A stretch of 33,617 nucleotides of DNA from JACQHM01 sp964535215. Its GTDB lineage: Bacteria; Methylomirabilota; Methylomirabilia; Methylomirabilales; JACQHM01. The notes beneath the pieces are model-generated. The model was not told where the DNA came from and made no database searches. It was given only the letters and a program-made list of their open reading frames with translations. Below are positions 21,598 to 29,058 of the stretch, one piece after another. The DNA lies in assembly GCA_964535215.1 (NCBI GenBank), contig CAZHST010000033.1, forward strand, positions 1 to 33,617. Reading direction: 5' to 3'. How positions within the stretch are numbered: the first letter of the stretch is position 1; every line of letters begins with the position of its first letter. The position numbers were made by a program, and so were the translations under genes.

Positions 21598-22008
21598 ATG
21601 AAGCACTTCTGCTGCCGCTGCCATGTCTACATGACGTATGAGAACCACGAGCCGTTGGATGAAGGCTCCTTGGGGATCTTCTTCCTGTGCCCAGGCTGCG
21701 GGAACCGGATCGCCCTCATCACGAACCCGGGCGAGACCATGCTGGTCCACTCCCTGGGGGTCAAGCTCGGAGGCGGGCCGGTGGAGGGCGAACCTTTAGA
21801 GCTGACCCGGACCACCCTCAGGGGGTCCAAAGACAGGGAAGGACCGGTGTGGTCGGCGGAGGCCAAGCGGCGCCTGGAACGGGTCCCGCCCTTTGTCAGG
21901 GGGATGGCGCGGCAGGCCCTCGAGCGCTACGCTGTAGAGCATGGGTATCGTGAGATCACCGAGGCCGTGATCGAGGAATACAAAGGGGAGATGGGGTTCC
22001 CCGGCTAG
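21598..22008 (+). CDS. Zinc-ribbon protein with one PCP_red domain
   Basis: The product has 136 residues from the ATG at 21598, which follows GAGGGAGGCGAGG. An earlier in-frame GTG at 21583 overlaps the Mrp stop and lacks its own site. The N-terminal half holds Cys5/Cys8 and Cys31/Cys34 (CPGCG), a zinc-ribbon or rubredoxin-like metal site. The C-terminal half (about 86-132) is one PCP_red unit (VWSAEAKRRLERVPPFVRGM), closest to the second repeat of the 1019-1810 protein. The pairing with an Fe-S-type ATPase hints at a metal- or redox-related job. No enzymatic motif is seen. Confidence 0.82.
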   Translation: MKHFCCRCHVYMTYENHEPLDEGSLGIFFLCPGCGNRIALITNPGETMLVHSLGVKLGGGPVEGEPLELTRTTLRGSKDREGPVWSAEAKRRLERVPPFVRGMARQALERYAVEHGYREITEAVIEEYKGEMGFPG

Positions 22009-22044
22009 CCCAATTCCCCGCTGATTGACAGGAAAGTTTCCCGC

Positions 22045-22353
22045 CTAAGGAGGGCTGAGGCCGACCTTGGCCTCGAGGCGGGCCAGGCGGTCGTGGAACT
22101 TAAGGGTCATATCCATTTTCTCCGCCAAGCCGTCGATCTTCTGATCTAATCTTTGGATCTCCGCTCCGAGCCTCTCGTCGACGCGGCGGAGCTCGGAGAG
22201 GACCTCACCGTGCTTGGCCTCGATCTTCTCATCAAGTCGCCGCACCTCGATTTGCAGCGCTCGGATCTCCCCCATCAACCGCTGGATCTCTGGGGAAACG
22301 AGGTCCTGGATAGCCCGCTTCACGTTTTCGTAAATTGAAAAGGGCCATGTCAA
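22045..22353 (-). CDS. Small coiled-coil protein, possibly frameshifted at its start
   Basis: There are about 102 residues. Nearly all form heptad-patterned helix (VKRAIQDLVSPEIQRL, then LDEKIEAKHGEVLSELRRVDERL and LDQKIDGLAEKM in succession), suggesting a coiled-coil oligomer without enzymatic motifs. The start is unclear. GGGGAGGGG is too close to the in-frame TTG at 22353 but ideally spaced for an ATG at 22347 that lies in another frame (MALFN). Removing one base in the TTTT/TTT stretch would join MALFN to YENVKRAIQ. The gene lies just after hemB on the same strand. Confidence 0.6.
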   Translation of the reverse strand: MTWPFSIYENVKRAIQDLVSPEIQRLMGEIRALQIEVRRLDEKIEAKHGEVLSELRRVDERLGAEIQRLDQKIDGLAEKMDMTLKFHDRLARLEAKVGLSPP

Positions 22354-22375
22354 CCCCTCCCCAGCCGTTCCAGCG

Positions 22376-23344
22376 TTAGAGGAGCCTGGCCGCCTCCTTG
22401 GCAAAGTAGGTGATGATCAGGTCGGCCCCCGCCCGTTTGATGGCGGTGAGCATCTCCAGCATGGCCCGCTCCCCATCGAGCCAGCCTTTTTGAGCCGCCG
22501 CCTTCAGCATGGCAAACTCTCCGCTCACGTTGTAGGCGGCGACGGGGACGCCGTACTCGGCCTTGACCCGGTAGATCACGTCCAGGTAGGGGAGGGCCGG
22601 TTTCACCATGACGATGTCCGCCCCCTCTTCCAGGTCCAGCGCCACCTCCTTCAAGGCCTCATCGGTGTTGGCCGGATCCATCTGGTAGGACCTCCGGTCG
22701 CCGAACTGGGGGGCCGATTCGGCCGCCTCCCGGAAAGGACCGTAGAAGCTCGATGCGTACTTGGCGGCGTAGGAGAGAATGATCACCTCCTCGTACCCGT
22801 TCTCATCTAAGGCCTCCCGAAGGGCCTCCACCCTCCCGTCCATCATGTCCGAGGGGGCCACCATGTCGGCCCCGGCCTCGGCATGGGAGACCCCCACCTT
22901 GGCCAGGATCTCCAGGGTGGGATCGTTCTTCACCGCCCCTCCCTCCACCACCCCGCAGTGGCCGTGGCTCGTGTAGGCGCAGAGACACACATCGGTGATC
23001 ACCACCAGATCCGGCACCGTGTCCTTGACAGCCCGGACCGCCTGCTGGACGATCCCATCCTTGGCGTAGGCCTCTGAACCGTAGGCATCCTTGAACGAGG
23101 GAAGGCCGAAGAGGAGGATGGCCGGGATCCCTAAAGAGGCAACCTCCTTGACCTCCTTTTGTAGCTCGTCCACCGAGAGGTGGAAGTTCCCGGGCATGGC
23201 CGGGATCTCCCGCCTCACCCCCTTTCCGTGGACGACGAAGAGGGGGAAGATCAGATCCTCGACGGCAAGCCTCGTTTCCCTGACCATCCGGCGGATCGTC
23301 TCGGTCTGGCGAAGCCTCCTTGGACGAACAATCGGGTAAGCCAT
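22376..23344 (-). CDS. hemB: Delta-aminolevulinic acid dehydratase (porphobilinogen synthase)
   Basis: The product has 322 residues, standard length. It condenses two 5-aminolevulinate molecules to porphobilinogen in the cytoplasm. The two Schiff-base lysines are Lys195 (SYAAKYASSFYGPFR) and Lys248 (IVMVKPALPYLD). The zinc site is present as Cys120, Cys122 and Cys130 (DVCLCAYTSHGHC), so this is a zinc-type enzyme. The ATG at 23344 follows GGGAGGGAG. It has its own sigma70-type promoter and is next to lptD in the same direction, separate from hemL at 4146-5438. Confidence 0.97.
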   Translation of the reverse strand: MAYPIVRPRRLRQTETIRRMVRETRLAVEDLIFPLFVVHGKGVRREIPAMPGNFHLSVDELQKEVKEVASLGIPAILLFGLPSFKDAYGSEAYAKDGIVQQAVRAVKDTVPDLVVITDVCLCAYTSHGHCGVVEGGAVKNDPTLEILAKVGVSHAEAGADMVAPSDMMDGRVEALREALDENGYEEVIILSYAAKYASSFYGPFREAAESAPQFGDRRSYQMDPANTDEALKEVALDLEEGADIVMVKPALPYLDVIYRVKAEYGVPVAAYNVSGEFAMLKAAAQKGWLDGERAMLEMLTAIKRAGADLIITYFAKEAARLL

Positions 23345-23393
23345 GGCTCCCTCCCTGTCAGAACCTCATACTCGGCGGCCAACGTTAGGTTTC

Positions 23394-23423
23394 ATTCTAA
23401 TCTGGATGGCGAGAGAGGGTCAA
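23394..23423 (-). promoter_or_regulatory. Sigma70-type promoter for hemB
   Basis: The minus strand shows TTGACC (23418-23423), 18 bases, then TAGAAT (23394-23399). It lies about 50 bases upstream of the hemB start, in the short gap after lptD. Confidence 0.6.
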
Positions 23424-23433
23424 GGGTCAATCC

Positions 23434-25620
23434 CTAGGGGCCGCCGGCCTTGATCTCGAAGGTCACCCGGAAGTCGTTCTCGACCTCCCGCACCCCTTTG
23501 AGCCCGGGACGGTTCGTGAAGCGAAGGCCGACCTCCCAGCAGCAGGTGGCGTAGGTCACCTTGGTCTGATGCTCCAAAAAGGCCTCCCTTCGGCCGTCGT
23601 AGCGGGTCAGGTACTCCAGGGAGAGGCCGCGAAAAGGGCCGAGGGCGAGTCTCCCGGTGAAGGCCTCCACCGTTTGCCTGGGGGGTGAGAGGACCGCCTC
23701 CCCCCGGAGAAAGTTCTGGCCGAATTCCACCGAGCCCAGCCGAGGGGCCGTCAGCGTGACGCTCATGGCGGTAGAGTCCACCCGGGTCTCCTCGACGTTG
23801 AAGGCGAGGCCCCCCCGGAAGGAGAGGAAGGGGAACGGGGAGACGAGGAGGCGGGCCACCAGGTTGCTGAAGCTCCGCTCCGTCGCCCTGGAAAAGGCGG
23901 GGCCGAAGACGATGTCATCCTTGAGGGCCTGATCGGTCCGCTCGGGGGTCAGGGCCGCTAGGTACACGTTGGAGAAGGACCGCTCCTGGGGGTTCAGGTT
24001 CCAGCTCTGGCCGACCGTCAGGGAGAGGACCTCCCGATCCCTGATGGTCCCGTCAAGCTCCTGGAAGGCCGCGACCAGCCGGTTCTCCAGGAGGTAGCTC
24101 ACCCGGTTCTGCGGGCTGATAAAGTCCACGGGGTCGAACTGGGGGAGCCGGCCCTGATCCACCCCGGGGACGAACTGGTAGATGAGCCGGGGCTGGAAGA
24201 CATGGTCGAAGCCGACGAGGGAGCCCCACTCAACCCCGTAGCGCCCGACGAACCTCGCCTGAAACTCCTGGCTTAGCTCGACCAGGCCCCGCCCGGTCGG
24301 TCCCTCACCCCCCCCCTTCTTCGTATAGGCCGTCCCGCGGAGGCCCAGGGACGAGGTCGCCGTCAGCCAGGGGAGGGGCTTCAAAAGGAAGGTCAGCTTC
24401 GGGGAGAGGTCAAAGCGGAGCCCATCGCTCCCCAGGTCCCGCTCGAAATAGACGAGGGAGGAGGAGAGCTCCGTCGAGAGGGGGATGTCAGGGAAGGGGG
24501 AGGTGGAGGCATTGATGTGAAGATCCGGCATCCGGAGGAAATGGGTCTCGGCGGAACCGGCCAGGTCCCGGTTCAGGTCCAGGAGGGCCTCGAAGGTGTA
24601 CGTCGGCGTCGCCTTGGTCAGGAAGAGCTTCGACTCTGAGATCCGTGAGGTCCGGAGCTGGACGGGTTCCTCGATGAAATCCCGGTTCAGGGCCCGATCA
24701 CTCACGTAATCCACGTCGGCCTTCAAGGTGAGGTTTGGCTCAAGGATTTGGTCATGTTTCCCCCGGATGCTCCAGCGGTTCTCCAGCAGGGCCCCGGCCA
24801 TGTTGTCCCGGATATACTTGGCCCGCCACTCCCCCCGGCTGTCCTCGGAAAGGACATAGCGGTACTCGACCTCGGCCTCGGGGCCCCGCTTCCCCCGGTA
24901 CCCTACGGTAATGGTCGCATCCTGGGATTCGCTGATGGCCCAGAAAAAGGGGACCCGCACCAGGAAGTCGGAGCGGTTGCTGAAGCCAATCTGGGGGACC
25001 AGGAACCCGGTCCGCCGGGGGCCGATGGGAAAGGCGATGTAGGGGGTGTAGGCGACGGGGATGCCCCGGATCCAGAACGAGGCATGCTTGGCATAGACCT
25101 CCTCGTCCTGCTCAATGGTCGCCTCCTTGGCCCGAAGCTCCCAGTCCACCATGCCGGGCTCGGGCTGGCAGACCCGGCAGGTGGTCACCACCGCATCGAG
25201 GAGACGGTACCGCTTCTCCCCCTCCCTTCGAATCTCCCAGGCCTCGAAGGTCGCGGCCGGGGCCAGGAACCCTTTTCCCCGGTAGAGGATGCCTTCGTGG
25301 GTCCGATAGCGGTAGAAGAGCTGCTCCCCCTCCAGCCGGTTCGGGAGGTCCAGGAGAACGACCCTCCCCTGGGCCATCAGGGTCTCCCGCTCGAGATCAA
25401 CGATCACCTCTTCGGCGAAAAGGGTCCTGCCCTCGAAACGGGCCTCAACGTTTCCCCGGCCGACGATGAGGCGTTCCTTCTCCCAGTACTCCAGGGAGTC
25501 GGCCTCCACCTGGACGGGCAACCGCTCCCCCGGAGGGATGGGGACTTCCCGCTCCTGGGCGAAGAGGGGGGCGGCGGGGAGGAGCAGGATGATGGATAGG
25601 AAGAACAGGTGGGGACGCAA
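23434..25620 (-). CDS. lptD: LPS-assembly outer-membrane protein LptD
   Basis: The product has 728 residues: a signal peptide (about 1-21), an OstA-type jellyroll (about 35-150, VQVEADSLEYWEKERLIVGRG), then a long beta-barrel part. Cys148 and Cys151 (TTCRVCQPEPG) and a neighbouring CC pair at about 693-694 match the disulfide-forming cysteines at the two ends of LptD. It inserts lipopolysaccharide into the outer leaflet together with LptE, which is not in the window. The start is TTG at 25620 with GGAGG before it. A sigma70-type promoter lies about 160 bases upstream. Confidence 0.93.
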   Translation of the reverse strand: MRPHLFFLSIILLLPAAPLFAQEREVPIPPGERLPVQVEADSLEYWEKERLIVGRGNVEARFEGRTLFAEEVIVDLERETLMAQGRVVLLDLPNRLEGEQLFYRYRTHEGILYRGKGFLAPAATFEAWEIRREGEKRYRLLDAVVTTCRVCQPEPGMVDWELRAKEATIEQDEEVYAKHASFWIRGIPVAYTPYIAFPIGPRRTGFLVPQIGFSNRSDFLVRVPFFWAISESQDATITVGYRGKRGPEAEVEYRYVLSEDSRGEWRAKYIRDNMAGALLENRWSIRGKHDQILEPNLTLKADVDYVSDRALNRDFIEEPVQLRTSRISESKLFLTKATPTYTFEALLDLNRDLAGSAETHFLRMPDLHINASTSPFPDIPLSTELSSSLVYFERDLGSDGLRFDLSPKLTFLLKPLPWLTATSSLGLRGTAYTKKGGGEGPTGRGLVELSQEFQARFVGRYGVEWGSLVGFDHVFQPRLIYQFVPGVDQGRLPQFDPVDFISPQNRVSYLLENRLVAAFQELDGTIRDREVLSLTVGQSWNLNPQERSFSNVYLAALTPERTDQALKDDIVFGPAFSRATERSFSNLVARLLVSPFPFLSFRGGLAFNVEETRVDSTAMSVTLTAPRLGSVEFGQNFLRGEAVLSPPRQTVEAFTGRLALGPFRGLSLEYLTRYDGRREAFLEHQTKVTYATCCWEVGLRFTNRPGLKGVREVENDFRVTFEIKAGGP

Positions 25621-25778
25621 CCCTTCAGATCCTCCAGTGCCGGTCAGGCCGAGAGGTGGAGACGCTCTGCCTTATAGCAAAGAGGGCTGAAGAACGCAAG
25701 GGGTTTTACGACCTGTCGGTTGTGCCGTCGTTTCCCTGCCCCAGCCTGGGAGAGGAACCCCTCTCGGCGTACCGGATC

Positions 25779-25807
25779 AATATAGCGGAAATGGACGCCT
25801 TTGACAA
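25779..25807 (-). promoter_or_regulatory. Sigma70-type promoter for lptD
   Basis: The minus strand shows TTGTCA (25802-25807), 17 bases, then TATATT (25779-25784), one mismatch each. The leader to the TTG at 25620 is about 150 bases and contains a small GAGAGG/CCTCTC hairpin at 25750-25765. Confidence 0.6.
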
Positions 25808-25859
25808 ATCCCATCGTTCATGCCACCATTGGGGGTGAGATCTTTCCAGGAGGTAGAGG

Positions 25860-26327
25860 ATGCCGAAAACGGTCAAGGGGAAGCGTTCGATGGGGGGACT
25901 GGTGGGTACCTGGGTCAGCCTGATCATCATGGCCGCGGGGTGTCGGGCGGTTCAGCCAATGGTTGAGGAGGCCCCGGTGGCTCCCGAGGGCCCCGGCACG
26001 ATCATGATCGCCGGGGGAGAGTTGAATCCTCGATTGCTGGCGATCTCTCCTGGCAGCGCCGTGACCTGGGTCGTGACCGATTGGCCGGTCGAGATCACCC
26101 TTTTGACGACGGCCCGCCTCTGCGGCCCTCCAAAGGGCTTCCGACGGACGGAGGAGGGCATCTACCTCTCCGGCATCCTCCAGGCCGGAAGCCGCGTCAG
26201 CCTCTGCTTCGCCGAACCGGGCACCTACGACTACGAGGTGTTCACCAGGGGCAGGGGAGCGGCAAGGAAGAACGAGATCGCCCTGCGGTTCAACCGGACC
26301 CTGATCGGCCAGATCCAGGTCCGCTGA
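25860..26327 (+). CDS. Lipoprotein with degenerate cupredoxin-like domain
   Basis: The product has 155 residues. The N-terminus has a basic start, a hydrophobic stretch and a lipobox (IMAAGC, Cys about 28), so it is a membrane-anchored lipoprotein. The rest has the strand order of a cupredoxin (SPGSAVTWVVTD, then GSRVSLCFAEPGTYDYEVF), but the loop that should carry Cys-His-Met reads YDYEVFTRG and the upstream His is missing. Copper binding is unlikely. CCAGGAGG precedes the ATG. It is alone on the plus strand between lptD and the convergent phosphotriesterase-like gene. The role is unknown. Confidence 0.72.
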   Translation: MPKTVKGKRSMGGLVGTWVSLIIMAAGCRAVQPMVEEAPVAPEGPGTIMIAGGELNPRLLAISPGSAVTWVVTDWPVEITLLTTARLCGPPKGFRRTEEGIYLSGILQAGSRVSLCFAEPGTYDYEVFTRGRGAARKNEIALRFNRTLIGQIQVR

Positions 26328-26344
26328 GGCCCACGACGAGGTCC

Positions 26345-27400
26345 TCAGGCGAAGGTGAAGGCGCGCCGGGGGTTCTCCACCAGGAGCGTGAGGAGGGCCG
26401 CCTCATCCAGGCCCTTCCGCTTTAAGCGGGGCACGATGTTGACCAGAAGGTGGTGGTACCCGTGACCCCCGAACTTGGTCAGCCGGACCTTGGTGCAGAT
26501 GTCGTGGGAGAGGAGGAGCTGGTGGAGATGCCCGGCCTCGACCAGGCGGAGGACCTGCGCCATCCGCTGACCGTCGCTCGGCATGTCAAAGGCCGGGTTG
26601 AAAGGGAAGTAGGAACTTTCCAACCCAAAGAGATCGTATTCCAGATAGCAACCCGCGGCGGCCAGGTCGAGGAGCTGCTGGGGGTCGGTGATCGTCCGCT
26701 CAACGTGGCACAGGATGGTGCGGCGGAGGTCCCCCCCCTCCCGCCGGACGACCTCCAAGATCTCCAGCGGGGCCTTCTCGTGCCGCCCGGGATGGATCAT
26801 GAGGGGCGCCCCGGTCTCCCGCTGGGCCCAGACGGCTGCCCGCACGCTCTTTCGCTCGTTCTCCGTCCAGGGCCAGGAGCAGCCGACCTCCCCGATCACC
26901 CCTGACCGGATCCCCGTCTCGCCGACGCCTTCCGTCACATCCCGGATGATCTCCCGCGCGATCTCCTCGTCGCTCTTCACCCCCATCTCCGGCGGGTGCG
27001 TGAGACCAACGTAGTAACCGGCCCCCATGATGATGTGAAGCCCCGTCGCCCGGGCGATCCGGGCCAGGGCGGCCGGGTCCCGGCCCAGGCCGATGTTCGT
27101 GGGATCCACGAGGGTCTGTCCGCCGGCCCACCGGTAGCGGAGCACCTCCGCCATCGCCGTTGCCTCATCCAAAAGCTTCAGGTTGTCCAGGTTGCTGGTC
27201 CAGTGATACCGGACCCATCCCAGGTTCGCCAGCCTCACCGGCTGATAGGCCAGGGCCTTCTCGCTGGCCGCCTGGGGTTCGGTGAAGTAGCAGCTGATGT
27301 CCACCAGGAGATGCTCGTGGGGGAGGGTCACCCCCATGGCCTCGGCAGGAATCGGGCCGAGGACCGTCTGGGCTTTACCTGACAGGGCCGATCTCGCCAT
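26345..27400 (-). CDS. Phosphotriesterase-family metal-dependent hydrolase
   Basis: The product has 351 residues, the usual length for the phosphotriesterase/PHP family. The binuclear metal site is complete: His28 and His30 (LPHEHLLVD), bridging Glu171 (IGEVGCSW, Glu in place of the carbamylated Lys of phosphotriesterase, as in E. coli Php), His203 (MIHPGRHE), His232 (LCHVERT) and Asp300 (LLSHDICTK). There is no signal peptide. Lactonases and other esterases belong here, and the substrate cannot be assigned. It is the last gene of an RND-mutL-hydrolase run, 71 bases after mutL, and faces the lipoprotein gene. Confidence 0.9.
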   Translation of the reverse strand: MARSALSGKAQTVLGPIPAEAMGVTLPHEHLLVDISCYFTEPQAASEKALAYQPVRLANLGWVRYHWTSNLDNLKLLDEATAMAEVLRYRWAGGQTLVDPTNIGLGRDPAALARIARATGLHIIMGAGYYVGLTHPPEMGVKSDEEIAREIIRDVTEGVGETGIRSGVIGEVGCSWPWTENERKSVRAAVWAQRETGAPLMIHPGRHEKAPLEILEVVRREGGDLRRTILCHVERTITDPQQLLDLAAAGCYLEYDLFGLESSYFPFNPAFDMPSDGQRMAQVLRLVEAGHLHQLLLSHDICTKVRLTKFGGHGYHHLLVNIVPRLKRKGLDEAALLTLLVENPRRAFTFA

Positions 27401-27471
27401 CGGTTCTCCTCCGTCCGTTCATGAAGGTCCCCAACACTTCAGGAAAGCTGCCGATAGGCGGCCCGGCGGGG

Positions 27472-29046
27472 TCAGAACGGCCCGCAGCTTCCACCGGTCC
27501 GGCCCACCTTTCGTTTGACCTCTTCTAAGGAGAGGCGGAAGTAGATGGGGCGGTTGTGGACGCAGGCGTGGGGGTTGGTGGAGTGGGACCACTCCAGAAG
27601 CAGCCTTTCCTGCTCCTCCTTTGAAAGGGTCTTCCCCGCTTTGAGGGCCGCCAGGCATGAGAGGGTCCGGGCGACTTCGTCATCCCGCTTCGATGGCTCG
27701 ATCCCCCGAAGGTGGGCAATCAGATGCCTGAAGACGCCCTCCACCGCCCGCGGGTCCAGGAAGGCGGGAACGCTTCGCACCGCAAAGGCCCCGGGACCGA
27801 AGGGCTCGAGGACGAAGCCGCACCGCTCCAGCTCCCCCTGGGATCCGACGAGGACCTTCTGCTCCTCCTCGGAGAGGAGCACGACCTGAGGGGCCAGGAG
27901 CATCCGCCCCCCCTTCTCCCCCCTTCCCGTCATCAACCGATCATAGAGGACCCGCTCCGAGGCCGCATGCTGGTCAATGAGGTAAAGGTGCCCCTGGGAG
28001 AAGGCCAGGAGAAACGTCTCCTCAAGCTGGCCTAGCAGCATGAACCGTTGACCGGCCTCCGGATACGCCCCGGCCGGCTCGGCGACCCCCCCGACCCTCC
28101 CCCAGGAGACCCGCCGCAGGAGGCCCTCCCGGACCAGCTCGTAGATCGCCTCCTCCTCCTGGAACCGGACCTCGGCCTTGGCCGGATGGATGTTCACGTC
28201 CACAAAGGAAGGGGGGACCTCCACGAAGACGAGGACTATCCCGGGCTCCTTCAACGCATCCCGGAGGGCCCTGAAGACGGTCGAGCACTTCACGGCCCGG
28301 CGATTCACAAAAACGTACAACCGCTTCGGCCCCTGGACCGGGACAAAAGCCCCCCACACCCTCCCCGAGGAGCCTTCGGCGCTGAACTCCTCCATCCTCG
28401 CCACAGGTTCCTGGCCAAAGAGGGCCTCCATCCGGGCCTGGAACGGCCCCGGCTGGAGCGCCATCTCCCGACCCTCGGATTTCAGGGTGAACCGCTTCTC
28501 GGGGAAGGCCAGGGCAAACCTCGTGAAGGTCCCGAGGAGGTGGCCATACTCGGTCTTGAAGCTGCGCAGGAACTTCCGTCTGGCAGGGGTGTTGAAGAAG
28601 AGATCACCAACCTCAACCATCGTCCCGACAGGGGCCCCCACCTGCTGGAGCGAGGTCAGCCTCCCCCCTTCAACCCTTGCCTCGGTCCCGTAGAGGGCCC
28701 CCCGCTCCCGGGTGACCAGCCGGAGGCGGGAGACGGCGGCGATGCTGGGGAGGGCCTCCCCCCGGAAGCCAAAGGTCCTGACGGCGTGGATGTCCTCTTC
28801 CTGAAGGACCTTACTGGTTGCGAACCGCTCGAAGGCTAAAGGGACATCCTGGGGACTCATCCCGCAGCCATCGTCGGTCACCCTGACAAGCCGACGACCG
28901 GCCTCCTGGATCTCCACCTGGATCGTCTCCGCCCCGGCGTCCAGGGCGTTCTCGATCAGCTCCTTGAGGACGCTGGCCGGCCGCTCGACGACCTCACCGG
29001 CGGCAATCTTCTGGCGGATCTCAACGGGCAGGATGTGGATCTTCAT
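27472..29046 (-). CDS. mutL: DNA mismatch repair protein MutL
   Basis: The product has 524 residues, on the short side for MutL. The N-terminal GHKL ATPase is complete (ELIENALDAGA, DDGCGM, GFRGEALPSIAAVS). The C-terminal dimerisation part has DQHAASERVLYD, close to the endonuclease motif DQHAxxExxxxE but with Asp in the last position. The other metal-site motif, usually CPHGRP, reads CVHNRP. Nicking activity is therefore plausible but not certain. The start ATG at 29046 has only a weak AGGA site and lies 12 bases after the RND gene, which suggests translation coupled to it. mutS is not in the window. Confidence 0.95.
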   Translation of the reverse strand: MKIHILPVEIRQKIAAGEVVERPASVLKELIENALDAGAETIQVEIQEAGRRLVRVTDDGCGMSPQDVPLAFERFATSKVLQEEDIHAVRTFGFRGEALPSIAAVSRLRLVTRERGALYGTEARVEGGRLTSLQQVGAPVGTMVEVGDLFFNTPARRKFLRSFKTEYGHLLGTFTRFALAFPEKRFTLKSEGREMALQPGPFQARMEALFGQEPVARMEEFSAEGSSGRVWGAFVPVQGPKRLYVFVNRRAVKCSTVFRALRDALKEPGIVLVFVEVPPSFVDVNIHPAKAEVRFQEEEAIYELVREGLLRRVSWGRVGGVAEPAGAYPEAGQRFMLLGQLEETFLLAFSQGHLYLIDQHAASERVLYDRLMTGRGEKGGRMLLAPQVVLLSEEEQKVLVGSQGELERCGFVLEPFGPGAFAVRSVPAFLDPRAVEGVFRHLIAHLRGIEPSKRDDEVARTLSCLAALKAGKTLSKEEQERLLLEWSHSTNPHACVHNRPIYFRLSLEEVKRKVGRTGGSCGPF

Positions 29047-29058
29047 AGGCGTTTGATC

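Noticed and set aside
24748..25599. 283-codon plus-strand open frame opposite lptD
   Set aside because: It lies wholly inside lptD on the other strand; the low-complexity, Pro/Gly/Leu-rich product has no domain.
25801..25829. TTGACA on the plus strand upstream of the lipoprotein gene
   Set aside because: The base pattern 17 positions on (CACCAT) is a poor -10, while the opposite strand has a much better promoter over the same bases.
26324..26348. CTGAGG/CCTCAG hairpin between the lipoprotein and phosphotriesterase-like genes
   Set aside because: Six-base arms with a 13-base loop that include both stop codons and no T-run; too weak to call a terminator.
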